A stretch of DNA of 64,000 nt from Candidatus Gastranaerophilales bacterium (GCA_944327245.1 CALVHD010000005.1:28169-92168), one strand, 5' to 3'. Counted from the stretch's first letter, positions 11,461 to 21,659 are shown. Numbers and translations are program-made. Notes: generated by a model from the letters alone, not told the origin.

Positions 11461-13407
11461 CTAACCAATAATTTCATTTAATTTTCTTAATGTATCATAA
11501 GAATAACAATCAACAGGCGTTTTACCATCAACATCTTTAACAGACATCCCTTTTTTAATTATTTCAGAAGCTTTTTCAAAACCGAAAATTTTAGTTAATC
11601 TGCTTAACTCATCAGCCCCATAATAAAACAAAGGTGTTCTGCCGTTATTATCTTTAACGTTTAGTCCTTCTTCAATTATTTCAGAGGCCTCTTTAACACC
11701 TAAAATTTGCGTCATAACATATAAATTAGCATAGTTATAATAAAACAGAGGCGTTCTGCCGTTTATGTCTTTAATGTTCATTTGCACTTTTAATAATTCA
11801 GAAATATTTTTAGACCCCAAAATTTCAACCAAGTCACTTATTTGACTGCTTATATAATCAAATAAAGGAGTTCTGCCGTCTATATCTTGTACAAGCATAC
11901 CTTTTCCGATTATTCCGGAAGCATTTTTGTGGCCTAGACTTTTACTAAGTCCTTTAAGCTTATCAGAATTATAATAAAACAAAGGAGTTCTGCCTTCATT
12001 ATCTTGTACTGACATTCCCTTTTCAATTATTTTTGAAGCATTTTCTACTCCTAAAATGTCAACCAGTGCATTAAATTTATAATAATCATATTGAAACAAA
12101 GGAGTTGTGCCTTCATTATCTTGAGTAGACAATCCTTTTTCTAATATTTCAGAAGTTTTTTCTACTCCGAAAATTTCCGCTAATTCTTTCAGCTCATTTG
12201 CTCCATACATAAACAATGGAGTTTTCCCTTCTTTATCTTGGACAGTCAAGGCTTTTTCAAATACTTCTTGAGCCTTTTGAGGTCCTAAAATTTGAGCTAC
12301 TGTATAAATTTGATGAGAATTATAACTAAACAAAGGAGTTCTACCTTCGCTATCTTGAACAAATAATCCTTTTTCCAACATTTCTGAGGCTTTTTGAGTG
12401 CCTAAAATTTGAGCAGTTGTATAAATTTCATAAGAACCATAATTAAACAAAGGAGTTCTTCCTTTATTATCTTGAGTTAACATTCCTTTTTCCAATATTT
12501 CAGAAGTTTTTTGCTCACCTAAAATCTGAGCTAATGCACCAAGCTGTTTAGAATCATATTCAAATATCGGAGTTTTTCCTTCATTGTCTTGAATATAAAT
12601 ACCATTTTTAATTGCTTCGGATAATTTTTCTGATCCCAATACTTCCGCTAAGGAAGAAAGCCTTCCGTAATAATAATCAAACAATACGGTTTTACCGTTA
12701 TTATCCTGAATTGTCATGCTCTTTTTAACAAAATCAAAAAACTTCTCCGGTCCCATAATTTCATTCAAAGCACTATATTCATTAAAATTATACCAAGAAG
12801 AAAACATGGGGGTTTCGCCGTCATTTTTTCTAACAAACATCCCTTTTTCAATTACTTCAGGAGCTTTTTCGGGTCCTAAAATTTGTGCTAATTGCTTAAG
12901 TGCATATGAATCATAATTAAACAAAGGAGTTCTTCCATCTATATCTTGAACAAACAAACCTGTTTCAATTACTTCAGGAGCTTTTTGGGGTCCCAAAACT
13001 TTTGCAATTGCTTTAAGTCCTTCTGCACCATATCCAAAAAGAGGAGTTCTTCCGTATACATTTTTCATTGACATTGCAATTTCTGCAACTTCAGGCTGCG
13101 GATTTTCATCTTGTAATTTTTGTACAATGTATGAATCATTGTCATGGAAAAAAGTATTATAATTATAATTATCACCTACATCAAGCAATGGAGATTTTGA
13201 GGCTGCTATATACCTAACCAACTCATCATGCAAAACAGGTTCACTGCCCTTAAAAGCAATATTTGAAAATGCTCTTAGGGTGCTTAAAGGCACTTTTTGA
13301 AAATCAATATTTGACTTTATTGAGCTTGAAACAAAATTGTTTTTTTGTACAGGCGAATTTTTTTTAACAGCTTTTCCGCTAAACAAATTAATAGGCGCTA
13401 CTCTCAT
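11461..13407 (-). CDS. Repeat protein with 13-14 ankyrin-like 39-residue units
   Basis: Residues about 110-648 are 13 full units and one partial unit of 39 residues. The pattern is D-x-x-G-R-T-P-L-F-x-Y, then L-x-x-L-x-x-I-L-G-x-E-K-A-x-E-I-I-E-K-G-M-x-V-Q-D. The G-x-TPLF turn resembles ankyrin repeats, but the period (39 versus 33) and the second helix differ. The N-terminus MRVAPINLFSGK matches the M-x-I-x-P-I-x-F type tag seen at 51190 and 52452. There is no signal peptide. The unit is probably a protein-binding solenoid; host-directed effector and scaffold roles are both possible. GAGGAAAAT precedes the ATG. Confidence 0.8.
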   Translation of the reverse strand: MRVAPINLFSGKAVKKNSPVQKNNFVSSSIKSNIDFQKVPLSTLRAFSNIAFKGSEPVLHDELVRYIAASKSPLLDVGDNYNYNTFFHDNDSYIVQKLQDENPQPEVAEIAMSMKNVYGRTPLFGYGAEGLKAIAKVLGPQKAPEVIETGLFVQDIDGRTPLFNYDSYALKQLAQILGPEKAPEVIEKGMFVRKNDGETPMFSSWYNFNEYSALNEIMGPEKFFDFVKKSMTIQDNNGKTVLFDYYYGRLSSLAEVLGSEKLSEAIKNGIYIQDNEGKTPIFEYDSKQLGALAQILGEQKTSEILEKGMLTQDNKGRTPLFNYGSYEIYTTAQILGTQKASEMLEKGLFVQDSEGRTPLFSYNSHQIYTVAQILGPQKAQEVFEKALTVQDKEGKTPLFMYGANELKELAEIFGVEKTSEILEKGLSTQDNEGTTPLFQYDYYKFNALVDILGVENASKIIEKGMSVQDNEGRTPLFYYNSDKLKGLSKSLGHKNASGIIGKGMLVQDIDGRTPLFDYISSQISDLVEILGSKNISELLKVQMNIKDINGRTPLFYYNYANLYVMTQILGVKEASEIIEEGLNVKDNNGRTPLFYYGADELSRLTKIFGFEKASEIIKKGMSVKDVDGKTPVDCYSYDTLRKLNEIIG

Positions 13408-13483
13408 ATTTTCCTCTCATTACCAAGTTTAATATTTCTAAAAAACATGTAAAAATTTCTTTTTGCCATATTTCATCTTTCGA

Positions 13484-16400
13484 CTACGGAAGATCCCAAT
13501 TGAAACTTTTAATGTAATTATCCTTATTAATATCCCCTTGAACCTTAGCTCTAAAATATCTGGGTTCTGGATTTTCTATTTCTATAGAAGGTATTTTTCT
13601 TAACTTTTCTATAGTTTCAGCGCTTCTATTTTTGTCTTTGCTTCCTGATAAATTTCCTATAAGCTGATTTATAGACACATTTCCAACTTTTCCAAGCGCA
13701 TTTGAAATATTTTGAGATAATTTTCCATAAATTCTTATGTCAGCATAATTCTCCAATATACTGTAATATCCGTCTAAGTACATGCTAAGATTTTTACCTT
13801 GAGAATATATTTGAAGATTTTTAATTTCGCCGCTATTTATGCTTAATTGTCCGTTGATGTGTTCAAACTCGCCTGTTTTGTAGGGAGTTAAGACTTCAAT
13901 TAAATTATTCAATGAAAAACCTAAAAGTCCGTTTTTAAATAAATTTCCTGCTCTCAATAAATATTCCAAAGAACCCAATTTTGGCATTTTACCTTTATTG
14001 ATTGAAAATTCAACTTCCGATTTAACGTTTTTGATATTATCGGGCGTATTTATATTCTTTGCACTTAGAACAATTGACCCGTTCATTTTACCAAATATTT
14101 GATTTTCTAAATTTAAAAATTGCTTAGCCAAAGTATTTGCATCGCAACCGTTCATATCAGCCCTAAGAGCTATTTTTGAAGTATTCATTCCATATCTGCC
14201 CTTAGCAGAAATTGAGCCGTTTGCAATATCTAAAACAATATTTTTTAAATGAAACTCATTATCGTAGTAATTAAAATCACCCTTTAAATTTTGTGCATTA
14301 ATTTTTCCATATACAACATCTCTGATATTAAAACTTCCGTCTTTAATAACAATATCTTCCGGTTTTATCAATAACTCTTGTTTTTTATTAATATCCGTTT
14401 TTTGAGATGGAACCATTAAATTATTTAATAAGTCTGCAATATCAATTTTTTGAGAAACTATATCAACATTATTAATAATATACGGCGGATCAAATTTATT
14501 TTGTGCTCTAACATTTAAAGTCAAATCACTTTCTTTGTTCTTTGCATTTATATTTGAATCAATAAAATCATTAGAAATATTTACCTTGATGTTATTAATC
14601 TGTGTATCATACAAAGGAATATCCAAATCTTGCAAGTTTGCTCTGCCTGTAACTTTTGGCTCTTTTGAATTACCGTTTAAACTAATATCACATTCAAAAT
14701 TTCCCTGCTTTAACAAAGACTTCTTAAACACCAAATTCAAAATTCTAACATTAATTGGTGCAGAAGTTGAAATTCTTAGGTTGTTATAATATATATCATT
14801 ATTTTTTGAAATTGCTTCCCCGTTAACTCTTAGAGCGGTAATAGGGTTTATTTTACCATTTTGGTTTTTAATATATTTAATTAATCTCAAATTCCTAATA
14901 GAAGCAATATTTTGATTTACTGCAATTTTTCCTGCAATCTCTCTATCATGGTTAATATCTCCAAGGTTTGCACCGCTGAATGAAATATCCGAGTTTCTTG
15001 GAATTTTAGCCGAAAAATCAATTTGATAATCATTCATATCACCCCTGAAGCTTCCTTTTACGGGAACTTCTCCTGAAATTTTAACAGGATAGGTTAAATA
15101 AGGATTAATTATATTATCACAGGTTATTTCATTTGCGATAGTAGAAAAATTAGCATTTAATTCTTTTTTGTTAAAAATGTCTTTTATTTGAGCATTAATA
15201 AATACAGGCATAGATTCATAATCAATATTCAGCGAATTTAATTTTAAATCATCGTTTTTTAAAATAATTTTGCCTGATTTTAGTTTGCTCGAATTTACCT
15301 TTATCTTTGGAATAATTTGATTTAATTTTTTGAGATTTATATTATTCAAATAAACGACCAAATCACCTTTTGGTGTTTTAGACATAATATTATCTATATA
15401 GCCTTTTATTTTTACACTGCCTTGAGCAATAACAGCATCAAAATTTTCAAAAATTAATTTATTTTCTTTTATTTTAATTAATCCTGAATTAAATAAAATA
15501 TTTCTGTTTTCTTGGCTGTTTAAACCGATAATATAGCCATTGTTTTTAATATTATCAAAATTAATATTGTTGATATCAATTAAACCGCTCGAATTAAGAT
15601 TCATTTTTGAATAAAAATTAATTTCAGAAAGATTTGAGATTAATTTATGAAAAGATTTATTTAAAAAGACAGCATTCTTAGCTTCGTTTAAAACATCTTT
15701 AAATGAAATTTTATTAGATATAATATTACTTTTAAATTCAATAATTCCATCTTTTTTGATTTTATCCAAAGATGTATTTGAGCTAAATTGCAGATTAAAT
15801 TTTGAATTATTAATAAACAACTCAAAAATAGCAGACTGGCTTGAGCCAAAAGCAAGAGAACCACTGACATTTTTTGCGCCCAAACCGTTCTTTAAAATAA
15901 TTTTGTTATTTTTCAGAACTAAATTTCCACTCAAAGCTAAAGAATTTATAAATTCTTTATTTTCATAATCATCAATTTTACCTTTAAGATTAATATTAGC
16001 ACTCATTATTCCGCTTGTAGCAGCAATTTGCTTAACTAACGGCAGATAAGGCTTCGAAACAAGACTATTGCTAAATATCTTTATAATACTGCTTGTCTTT
16101 GCATTTGTAATTTTCGTGTTTAAATCTACTTCACCTTTTGTGTTGCCTTTTCCGGACAAAAGAAAATCAGCACCATCCATCTTCCCTTTAATTTCTTTAA
16201 AAATCAAATCTCTGTCGCTGAAAACAAGCTTGCAATCTCCATTTGTCAACTTCGCTGCAAGTCCGTCAATCTTTGCTGATGCATTTCTGGCTTCAAAATT
16301 GCCAAAAATCTGAGCATCCTTAATTGTTCCTTGTGTTTTAATATCAATATTTCCGTAACCGGATATATCCATAATAGGAACAGGACCAATATTAAAACCA

Positions 16401-17845
16401 ATTATCTGTTGAACCGGCACAAGATAAAGTTTTGCAAATGCTAAATCAATATTTTTTGTAGACTTAACTGAATATTTTCCATATAAAGAATCGTCAAGAT
16501 TAGATATCCCATCCACAATTACATATTCATTTTGAGGAGTGTATACTCTTGTGTAAACTCTCATTTTATCTTTCATAAAAATAACATTCACATCATTTTG
16601 AATATATGACTTTGGATAATTTGGTATATGGACATTTTCAGCCTTAAGATTTCCGACAATATCAACAGGCAAAAAACTCTTCAGTGTCATATTTCCGCTT
16701 AAAATTGCGTGGAAATTAGATTTTTTTAATGTTGGAATGCCTTTAGGGTTAAAATATATTAAATTATCAGGCAAAAAATATAAAAATCTGTTTAATTGCG
16801 TATTATTTAAAACTATATTTATATCGGGCTTAGGATTTTTAGAAAATACTTTTTCAACTTTACCTTTTGCTTTAACACTAAGCTCATCAGATACAATATT
16901 AAAATCAGAAAATTCCAATATATTGTTTTCGATTTTAAACTTCGAATTAGCTATAAAATGCTGATATGGGGCAATTATTTTATTATTACTTAATACAAAG
17001 CTGGGTTTGTTAATTTTAATTTGAAAAATTTTATTATAATCATCGTCTTTATTTGAACTGATATTCAAATCTAAACCGCCGTTAAAGCTATAAATATCTT
17101 TTGATATATATTTTTTTACAACATCATTAAATATATAAAGATTAACGTCGTTTAAGTTAATATTCAAATTGACATCTTTTGAATTTTTAAAAGGATATTT
17201 TGAATTAATATCCACGCTTAAATTTGCAACTTGCTCTTTTGAATTAATTAGTGTGGTTATTTTTCCTTTTTGCGAAAGTTTAAAAATCTTTTGTTTTTTT
17301 GATATATCAACATCTGTGTTAGACAAACATAATTTTATATTACTTTTAATCTTATATTCATCAAAAAATGTAAGATTAATATTATTAATTTTTGAAACCA
17401 ATCTGGTTAAATCAAAATCGGAATTTTTTAACTTATCAAAATCTTTTATTTTAAGCGCACTTAATAAATCGATTTCCCCTTCTTTATTTCTCGATATATT
17501 TATTGCAATTTCTTCAACCGTCAAATCTTTTATATTTATTTTTTTTACCAAAAGACCAAAAGGTTTAATTGTTATATTTGGATTTTTTATGGTCACAAAC
17601 TTGGTTGAACGATTTAAATTATAAATATTTATACAATTTGCTTTATATGTTATATCTAATTTTGGGTTAAATGAAATATCTGATTTTTCTGTTTCTATCT
17701 TTAAGCCTGTATTTTTTTCAAAAATTCTTTCTAAATTATCGACAGAAATAAAATTTTTTATCAGAACAGCAATAAAAATTAAAAATAAAACCAATGCTGC
17801 AGATATATAATATTCTTTTTTGATTGTAAGTAATTTTCTTAACAT
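13484..17845 (-). CDS. AsmA-like/TamB-like large envelope protein
   Basis: A 1453-residue protein with one N-terminal membrane anchor (about residues 13-32, YYISAALVLFLIFIAVLI) and a very long beta-rich body. Repeated phrases such as NINLKGKIDDY, KAKGKVEKVF and GNLVLKNNKI are typical of AsmA-clan repeating beta-groove proteins, which bridge inner and outer membranes and are linked to phospholipid transport. The C-terminus (LLRAGNLFKNGLLGFSLNNL, then YADIRIYGKLSQNISNALGK) resembles the C-terminus of the paralogue at 22044-25418. The start lacks a clear ribosome binding site. Lipid transport is an inference from the family. Confidence 0.75.
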   Translation of the reverse strand: MLRKLLTIKKEYYISAALVLFLIFIAVLIKNFISVDNLERIFEKNTGLKIETEKSDISFNPKLDITYKANCINIYNLNRSTKFVTIKNPNITIKPFGLLVKKINIKDLTVEEIAINISRNKEGEIDLLSALKIKDFDKLKNSDFDLTRLVSKINNINLTFFDEYKIKSNIKLCLSNTDVDISKKQKIFKLSQKGKITTLINSKEQVANLSVDINSKYPFKNSKDVNLNINLNDVNLYIFNDVVKKYISKDIYSFNGGLDLNISSNKDDDYNKIFQIKINKPSFVLSNNKIIAPYQHFIANSKFKIENNILEFSDFNIVSDELSVKAKGKVEKVFSKNPKPDINIVLNNTQLNRFLYFLPDNLIYFNPKGIPTLKKSNFHAILSGNMTLKSFLPVDIVGNLKAENVHIPNYPKSYIQNDVNVIFMKDKMRVYTRVYTPQNEYVIVDGISNLDDSLYGKYSVKSTKNIDLAFAKLYLVPVQQIIGFNIGPVPIMDISGYGNIDIKTQGTIKDAQIFGNFEARNASAKIDGLAAKLTNGDCKLVFSDRDLIFKEIKGKMDGADFLLSGKGNTKGEVDLNTKITNAKTSSIIKIFSNSLVSKPYLPLVKQIAATSGIMSANINLKGKIDDYENKEFINSLALSGNLVLKNNKIILKNGLGAKNVSGSLAFGSSQSAIFELFINNSKFNLQFSSNTSLDKIKKDGIIEFKSNIISNKISFKDVLNEAKNAVFLNKSFHKLISNLSEINFYSKMNLNSSGLIDINNINFDNIKNNGYIIGLNSQENRNILFNSGLIKIKENKLIFENFDAVIAQGSVKIKGYIDNIMSKTPKGDLVVYLNNINLKKLNQIIPKIKVNSSKLKSGKIILKNDDLKLNSLNIDYESMPVFINAQIKDIFNKKELNANFSTIANEITCDNIINPYLTYPVKISGEVPVKGSFRGDMNDYQIDFSAKIPRNSDISFSGANLGDINHDREIAGKIAVNQNIASIRNLRLIKYIKNQNGKINPITALRVNGEAISKNNDIYYNNLRISTSAPINVRILNLVFKKSLLKQGNFECDISLNGNSKEPKVTGRANLQDLDIPLYDTQINNIKVNISNDFIDSNINAKNKESDLTLNVRAQNKFDPPYIINNVDIVSQKIDIADLLNNLMVPSQKTDINKKQELLIKPEDIVIKDGSFNIRDVVYGKINAQNLKGDFNYYDNEFHLKNIVLDIANGSISAKGRYGMNTSKIALRADMNGCDANTLAKQFLNLENQIFGKMNGSIVLSAKNINTPDNIKNVKSEVEFSINKGKMPKLGSLEYLLRAGNLFKNGLLGFSLNNLIEVLTPYKTGEFEHINGQLSINSGEIKNLQIYSQGKNLSMYLDGYYSILENYADIRIYGKLSQNISNALGKVGNVSINQLIGNLSGSKDKNRSAETIEKLRKIPSIEIENPEPRYFRAKVQGDINKDNYIKSFNWDLP

Positions 17846-17946
17846 ATTTAGATTATAGTTTTTTTTGCAATAATTTGCTAAAAATTATTTAAAAATTCAT
17901 ATAATTGTAAGGTTGAAATTATAAAAAAATACATTAACATTGAATT

Positions 17947-18498
17947 ATGGCAAAAAAAATTTATTTAACAATTTTAATAATACTGTCAATTTTTGTAACA
18001 AGTTTGTATTGTTTTGCATACACGCCTTGTTTAAAAAAAGGAACTTTAATTAAAGTATACACAAAAGTACCTCTTACAACTAAAAATCTTGAAGAAGGCT
18101 CCAGAGTTTATTTTATTGCGCCGGCAGATGTTTGGATATTAGAAGATAAGGCTATTGAAAAAGGTGATATTTTTCTCGGATATGTAAGCATGTTAAAAAT
18201 GCCGGTTTTAGGAGTTAATGCGGCGCTGAGTATAAACATCGATTCCCTTGTTAAAAAAAACGGAGAAAAAAGACAGCTTAAAGGAAGAATTATTTTTTCC
18301 AACAGTGATGTTTTAGGAGGAACGCTCACAAATCCGGCCTCATACAATACAACAATCCACCCGAGAAAAGTGTACGGAAATATATGGGGCGGCACACTGC
18401 AATATGTACCAAGCGGAGAGTATGAATTTGGTCAACATGTAAGAGTTGACGCAAGGGACTCAACTTTTGTAGAACTCGATGAAGATTTTTACATTTAA
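17947..18498 (+). CDS. Secreted protein of unknown function, first gene of envelope cluster
   Basis: The 183-residue product starts with a signal peptide (about residues 1-24, YLTILIILSIFVTSLYCFAYT). The mature part runs as short beta-like segments: LKKGTLIKVYTKVPL, EEGSRVYFIAPADVW, IEKGDIFLGYVSML. That order (GT-I, then bulky strand, then GS/GD-G-V) also occurs in the next protein, so the two probably share a domain vaguely like the VirB10/TrbI beta fold. It begins a same-strand run with a TonB-like gene and its motor, suggesting an envelope function. Confidence 0.6.
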   Translation: MAKKIYLTILIILSIFVTSLYCFAYTPCLKKGTLIKVYTKVPLTTKNLEEGSRVYFIAPADVWILEDKAIEKGDIFLGYVSMLKMPVLGVNAALSINIDSLVKKNGEKRQLKGRIIFSNSDVLGGTLTNPASYNTTIHPRKVYGNIWGGTLQYVPSGEYEFGQHVRVDARDSTFVELDEDFYI

Positions 18499-18562
18499 AA
18501 AAAATTTGTCAAAAATAATTTTGATGTGATAAAATAACTATAGCTGTTTTGGCGAGGAGTAT

Positions 18563-19249
18563 ATGGTTAAAAAAACATTAACAGCAATTATTTTATCATT
18601 TATTATTACGCTATGTCCTATATATGGCGCAACTAACTATAATTACACCTCATCAGATATGAAAGATAACTCCTCCAATCTGCAGGGATATGCTCTTTTT
18701 GTACCTGCAGGAATTACATGCAGCGCCGTTTTATCAAATGAAATTAATTCATTGTCAGCTGTAGCAGGACAAACAATTAATCTTGTGCTGCCGACTGATT
18801 TTAAATATAATAACAAATTAATTGCTCCTTCAGGCAGCACAATAACAGGCAATATTGTTCAAACAAACAAAGCCGGATACGGGAACAGAAATGCAAAAAT
18901 GTTAGTTAAATTTACAACCATAAGAACACCATACAACAACATAATTCCTATAAATGCCGTTATTGCAACAAATGACGGTTCGGGAATATTAAGAGGCGGA
19001 ACCACACTGGATAGCGCAAAAGAATATGCTAAAGATACAGCAGTAGGAACTGCTTCAGGAGCAATTGCAGGAGTTGTAGCAGGTGCAATCAGAGGTGATG
19101 TAGGTCAAGGTGCCCTATATGGAGCAGCAATAGGCGGCACTATGGGTCTTATCAAAAGAACAGCAGACAAAGGAGAGGAAATAAGAATACCCGCAAACAG
19201 CGATATAAATATTTTATTTAATCAACCTATAACACTAACAGCTCAATAA
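18563..19249 (+). CDS. Secreted protein with glycine-zipper segment
   Basis: The 228-residue product has a signal peptide (residues 1-22, ending PIYGA). A beta domain follows (VPAGITCSAVLSNEI, AGQTINLVLPTDF, IAPSGSTITGNIVQT) that parallels the preceding protein. A glycine zipper at about 160-195 (GTASGAIAGVVAGAIRGDVG, then GAAIGGTMGLI) is of the type that inserts in or spans membranes. Its end is RIPANSDINILFNQPI. GCGAGGAG precedes the start. Function unknown; outer-membrane or periplasmic localisation is inferred. Confidence 0.62.
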   Translation: MVKKTLTAIILSFIITLCPIYGATNYNYTSSDMKDNSSNLQGYALFVPAGITCSAVLSNEINSLSAVAGQTINLVLPTDFKYNNKLIAPSGSTITGNIVQTNKAGYGNRNAKMLVKFTTIRTPYNNIIPINAVIATNDGSGILRGGTTLDSAKEYAKDTAVGTASGAIAGVVAGAIRGDVGQGALYGAAIGGTMGLIKRTADKGEEIRIPANSDINILFNQPITLTAQ

Positions 19250-19315
19250 ATTAGCTCTTGTGGGTAATTTATAAAACTCATTTATAAATGATAATTTATC
19301 CTGGAAAATAAAATT

Positions 19316-20509
19316 ATGGCACAAATTAGAAACAGATTCGATATACAAAATTCAATAACAGAAGATGAAACAACAGTAACAAAAAGATTACCAAATTTAT
19401 TTAATGATGTTGATGAGCTAAAACCTGTAAACGGTATATTAATTTCAATTGCAACACACGTTTTAATTGCGCTGTTATTAATGATTTTTAGTGCATTATA
19501 CGGATTAGTTTTTCCGCATCTTCCTAAACCTGAACTTCCGAACAGGGACGTTGAATTTAAATTAGTGCAAAATGAATCAAAACCACCAATAAACAAAAAT
19601 ACAAAAATCAGGTCTGACAGAGATTCAAGGGCCGGAGGAAAACACGACCCAAAAAGAGCAGTATCAGAACCGAGCCCTATGGCTTCTAAGCCCGCAAAAC
19701 AAGCAAAAGCTCAAACAAAACCCGCTGCTCCAAAGAAAACGGTTGTACAAAAACAACCTCAAAAAACCAAACCTGCACCGGTATCAAAACCGGTTGTAGC
19801 ACAGTCAAAACCTGTTAATAAACCAACATTATCAAAACCCGCGGCAATTAAACCGTCAATAAAACCAACATACAAACCAAGCAATGTTGTAAAACCGACA
19901 GCGCCTAAAATTGCAACTGCTCCAAAGAGTCCTTTTACAATAGCGGCGCCAAAAAGCTCTGCTCCTGTCGGCTCAACATATAAACCAAAAGGCTCTCCGG
20001 GCGGTTCATCCGGCGGCTCATCAGGAGGTTCAAGAAGTGGAGCACCTGCACCAAAATTTAGTTCAGGAGGCTCATCAGGAGGCTCATCAAAAGGTTCATC
20101 AGGAAGCTCAGGCTCAAGATATGCCTCAAGAGGCTCCTCAGGCGGATATGGTTCAGGAGGCAATCCCAGCCCCGGAAATCCAAACGGTGCACCCGGTATT
20201 GATGCCATAAGACAGCCAAATTGGGGTCCATATATGAGAGATCTCGAACAAAGAATAAAAAGAAACTGGTCACCTCCAAAAGGAGACAGCTCAAAACGTG
20301 TTGTAATAACATTTACAATCGGCAGAGACGGTAGATTATTATCTAAAAAAATTACAAAATCGTCAGGAGTTCCACTTGCAGACAGAGCTGCAATGAGTGC
20401 AATAGAATTAACAGCACCATTTAGACCTCTGCCGCCTGAATTTAAAGGACAATCAGTGCCGATTGAGTTCACATTTGATTACAATGTATTAAACAGTGTT
20501 CTAAGATAG
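19316..20509 (+). CDS. TonB-like energy transducer
   Basis: The 397-residue product has one membrane helix at about 40-65 (ILISIATHVLIALLLMIFSALYG). A long Pro/Lys/Ala region (about 100-230) and a Gly/Ser-rich region (about 230-295) span the periplasm. The C-terminal TonB/TolA-type domain contains RIKRNWSPPKGDSSKRVVIT, IGRDGRLLSKKITKSSG and AAMSAIELTAPFRPLPPEFK. It is followed by ExbB and two ExbD genes, the standard proton-driven motor. No TonB-dependent receptor is nearby, so a TolA-like role in envelope maintenance is equally possible. Confidence 0.85.
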   Translation: MAQIRNRFDIQNSITEDETTVTKRLPNLFNDVDELKPVNGILISIATHVLIALLLMIFSALYGLVFPHLPKPELPNRDVEFKLVQNESKPPINKNTKIRSDRDSRAGGKHDPKRAVSEPSPMASKPAKQAKAQTKPAAPKKTVVQKQPQKTKPAPVSKPVVAQSKPVNKPTLSKPAAIKPSIKPTYKPSNVVKPTAPKIATAPKSPFTIAAPKSSAPVGSTYKPKGSPGGSSGGSSGGSRSGAPAPKFSSGGSSGGSSKGSSGSSGSRYASRGSSGGYGSGGNPSPGNPNGAPGIDAIRQPNWGPYMRDLEQRIKRNWSPPKGDSSKRVVITFTIGRDGRLLSKKITKSSGVPLADRAAMSAIELTAPFRPLPPEFKGQSVPIEFTFDYNVLNSVLR

Positions 20510-20535
20510 TAAAATAGATAAATGAGGATAAAAAA

Positions 20536-21183
20536 ATGGATTTAATGTTAACAGCAATAGCACAAGATTGGGCAGTCTTAACCCCAATCTTTATATGCTC
20601 TATTTTAGTTGTATATGTTGCAATAAATAGAATCATGTACTATAAGAAAAATGAAAGAAATATTTCAGAATTTATTCCAAGCCTGCAAAAAGCGCTGGTT
20701 AAAAATAACATTGGCGCAGCACAAAGAATTTCTGTTCAACTTGGCGGAATTATATCTGAAATGGTAGATGAAGCACTAAGAATTTATACAGAACAAAAAG
20801 CAGGTTTTTCAAGAGCCTATGATATTTCTTCATCATTAGCCACAAGAAAACTGGAACGCCACTTAACAATTTTAGGTACTATAGGCGGTGTTGCGCCATT
20901 CCTTGGCTTGTTTGGTACAGTTGTCAGAATTTTATACACTTTCCAAGACTTAGCAACACAAGGCAATCAATCAGCAGCTGTTGCAACAGGTATTGCTTCA
21001 GCCCTTATTGCAACAGCACTTGGTCTTGGTGTTGCGATTGTCGCAGTTGTTTTATTTAACTATTTTCAAACAGTTGTTGCACGTTTTGAATCAGACTTTA
21101 AATTAATTAAACTTGTATTTTTAAGCTTTATAGATTCAGATGAAGAAGTAGCGGTTGATCAAAACAATTCAATTGCTCTATAG
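20536..21183 (+). CDS. ExbB/TolQ/MotA-family proton channel subunit
   Basis: The 215-residue product has three membrane segments: residues 15-30, then the conserved pair in LTILGTIGGVAPFLGLFGTV and ATGIASALIATALGLGVAIVAVVLF. These match the TolQ/ExbB signature (Gly-rich LGTIGG...GLFGTV and SALIATA-G). It forms a proton channel with ExbD that energises the TonB-like protein encoded just upstream (26 bp gap). Confidence 0.92.
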   Translation: MDLMLTAIAQDWAVLTPIFICSILVVYVAINRIMYYKKNERNISEFIPSLQKALVKNNIGAAQRISVQLGGIISEMVDEALRIYTEQKAGFSRAYDISSSLATRKLERHLTILGTIGGVAPFLGLFGTVVRILYTFQDLATQGNQSAAVATGIASALIATALGLGVAIVAVVLFNYFQTVVARFESDFKLIKLVFLSFIDSDEEVAVDQNNSIAL

Positions 21184-21194
21184 TTGAGGACAAA

Positions 21195-21659
21195 ATGAAT
21201 TTTAGCAGTACACAAGACGATGGCAAAAAAAAGACATTTAACGAGATAAACATCACGCCTTTAACAGATATTTTTCTTGTTTTATTGATAATTATGATGG
21301 TAATTGCACCAAGTTTTCAATCGGTAGACAATAACATAAAAATGCCGGAAATTAATTCAGGATTATCTATTGAAAACGAAAAAGCAACTGTTTCAATTAC
21401 TAAAGACGGATCTTTTTATGTCAACGAAACAAAAGTTTCACCTGATGATATAGAAAACTCTTTTAACAATATAATCTCAACACTAGAAAAAAAAGAGGTT
21501 GTAGTTAGAGCAGACAAAGAAACAAAAAGTTCTGAAATAATGAAAGTAATGAAAGCAGCTCAAAATGCAGGTTTTGAAAAACTTGTTGTAGCAGGTGAAC
21601 CGCTAAGCAAAAAACAACAAAGAGATTTAAAAGAAAAAGCAGAACTTGGAGAAGAATAA
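21195..21659 (+). CDS. ExbD/TolR-family protein, copy 1
   Basis: The 154-residue product has a short cytoplasmic start, then FNEINITPLTDIFLVLLIIM, in which the Asp of the single membrane helix is the conserved proton-carrying residue of ExbD/TolR. A periplasmic domain follows (VSITKDGSFYVNETKVSPDD, VVVRADKETKSSEIMKVMKA). It lies 11 bp after ExbB, and its stop overlaps the ATG of the second copy (TAATG at 21657-21661). Confidence 0.92.
   Translation: MNFSSTQDDGKKKTFNEINITPLTDIFLVLLIIMMVIAPSFQSVDNNIKMPEINSGLSIENEKATVSITKDGSFYVNETKVSPDDIENSFNNIISTLEKKEVVVRADKETKSSEIMKVMKAAQNAGFEKLVVAGEPLSKKQQRDLKEKAELGEE

Noticed and set aside
11286..11471. 61-codon plus-strand frame across the tRNA-Leu
   Set aside because: It reads through the tRNA and its terminator; the peptide is just the translated tRNA sequence.
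11461..13407. Regular 117-bp periodicity that could be mistaken for a CRISPR-like array
   Set aside because: It is the coding repeat of the 39-residue protein; there are no short identical repeats with unique spacers.
17169..17624. 151-codon plus-strand frame opposite the AsmA-like gene
   Set aside because: Antisense shadow of an AT-rich coding sequence; no ribosome site, and Phe/Leu/Ser-rich composition as expected for a shadow.
19759..20472. 237-codon minus-strand frame opposite the TonB-like gene
   Set aside because: Pro/Glu/Gly-rich translation is the complement of the Gly/Ser- and Pro/Lys-rich TonB linker; no start signal.
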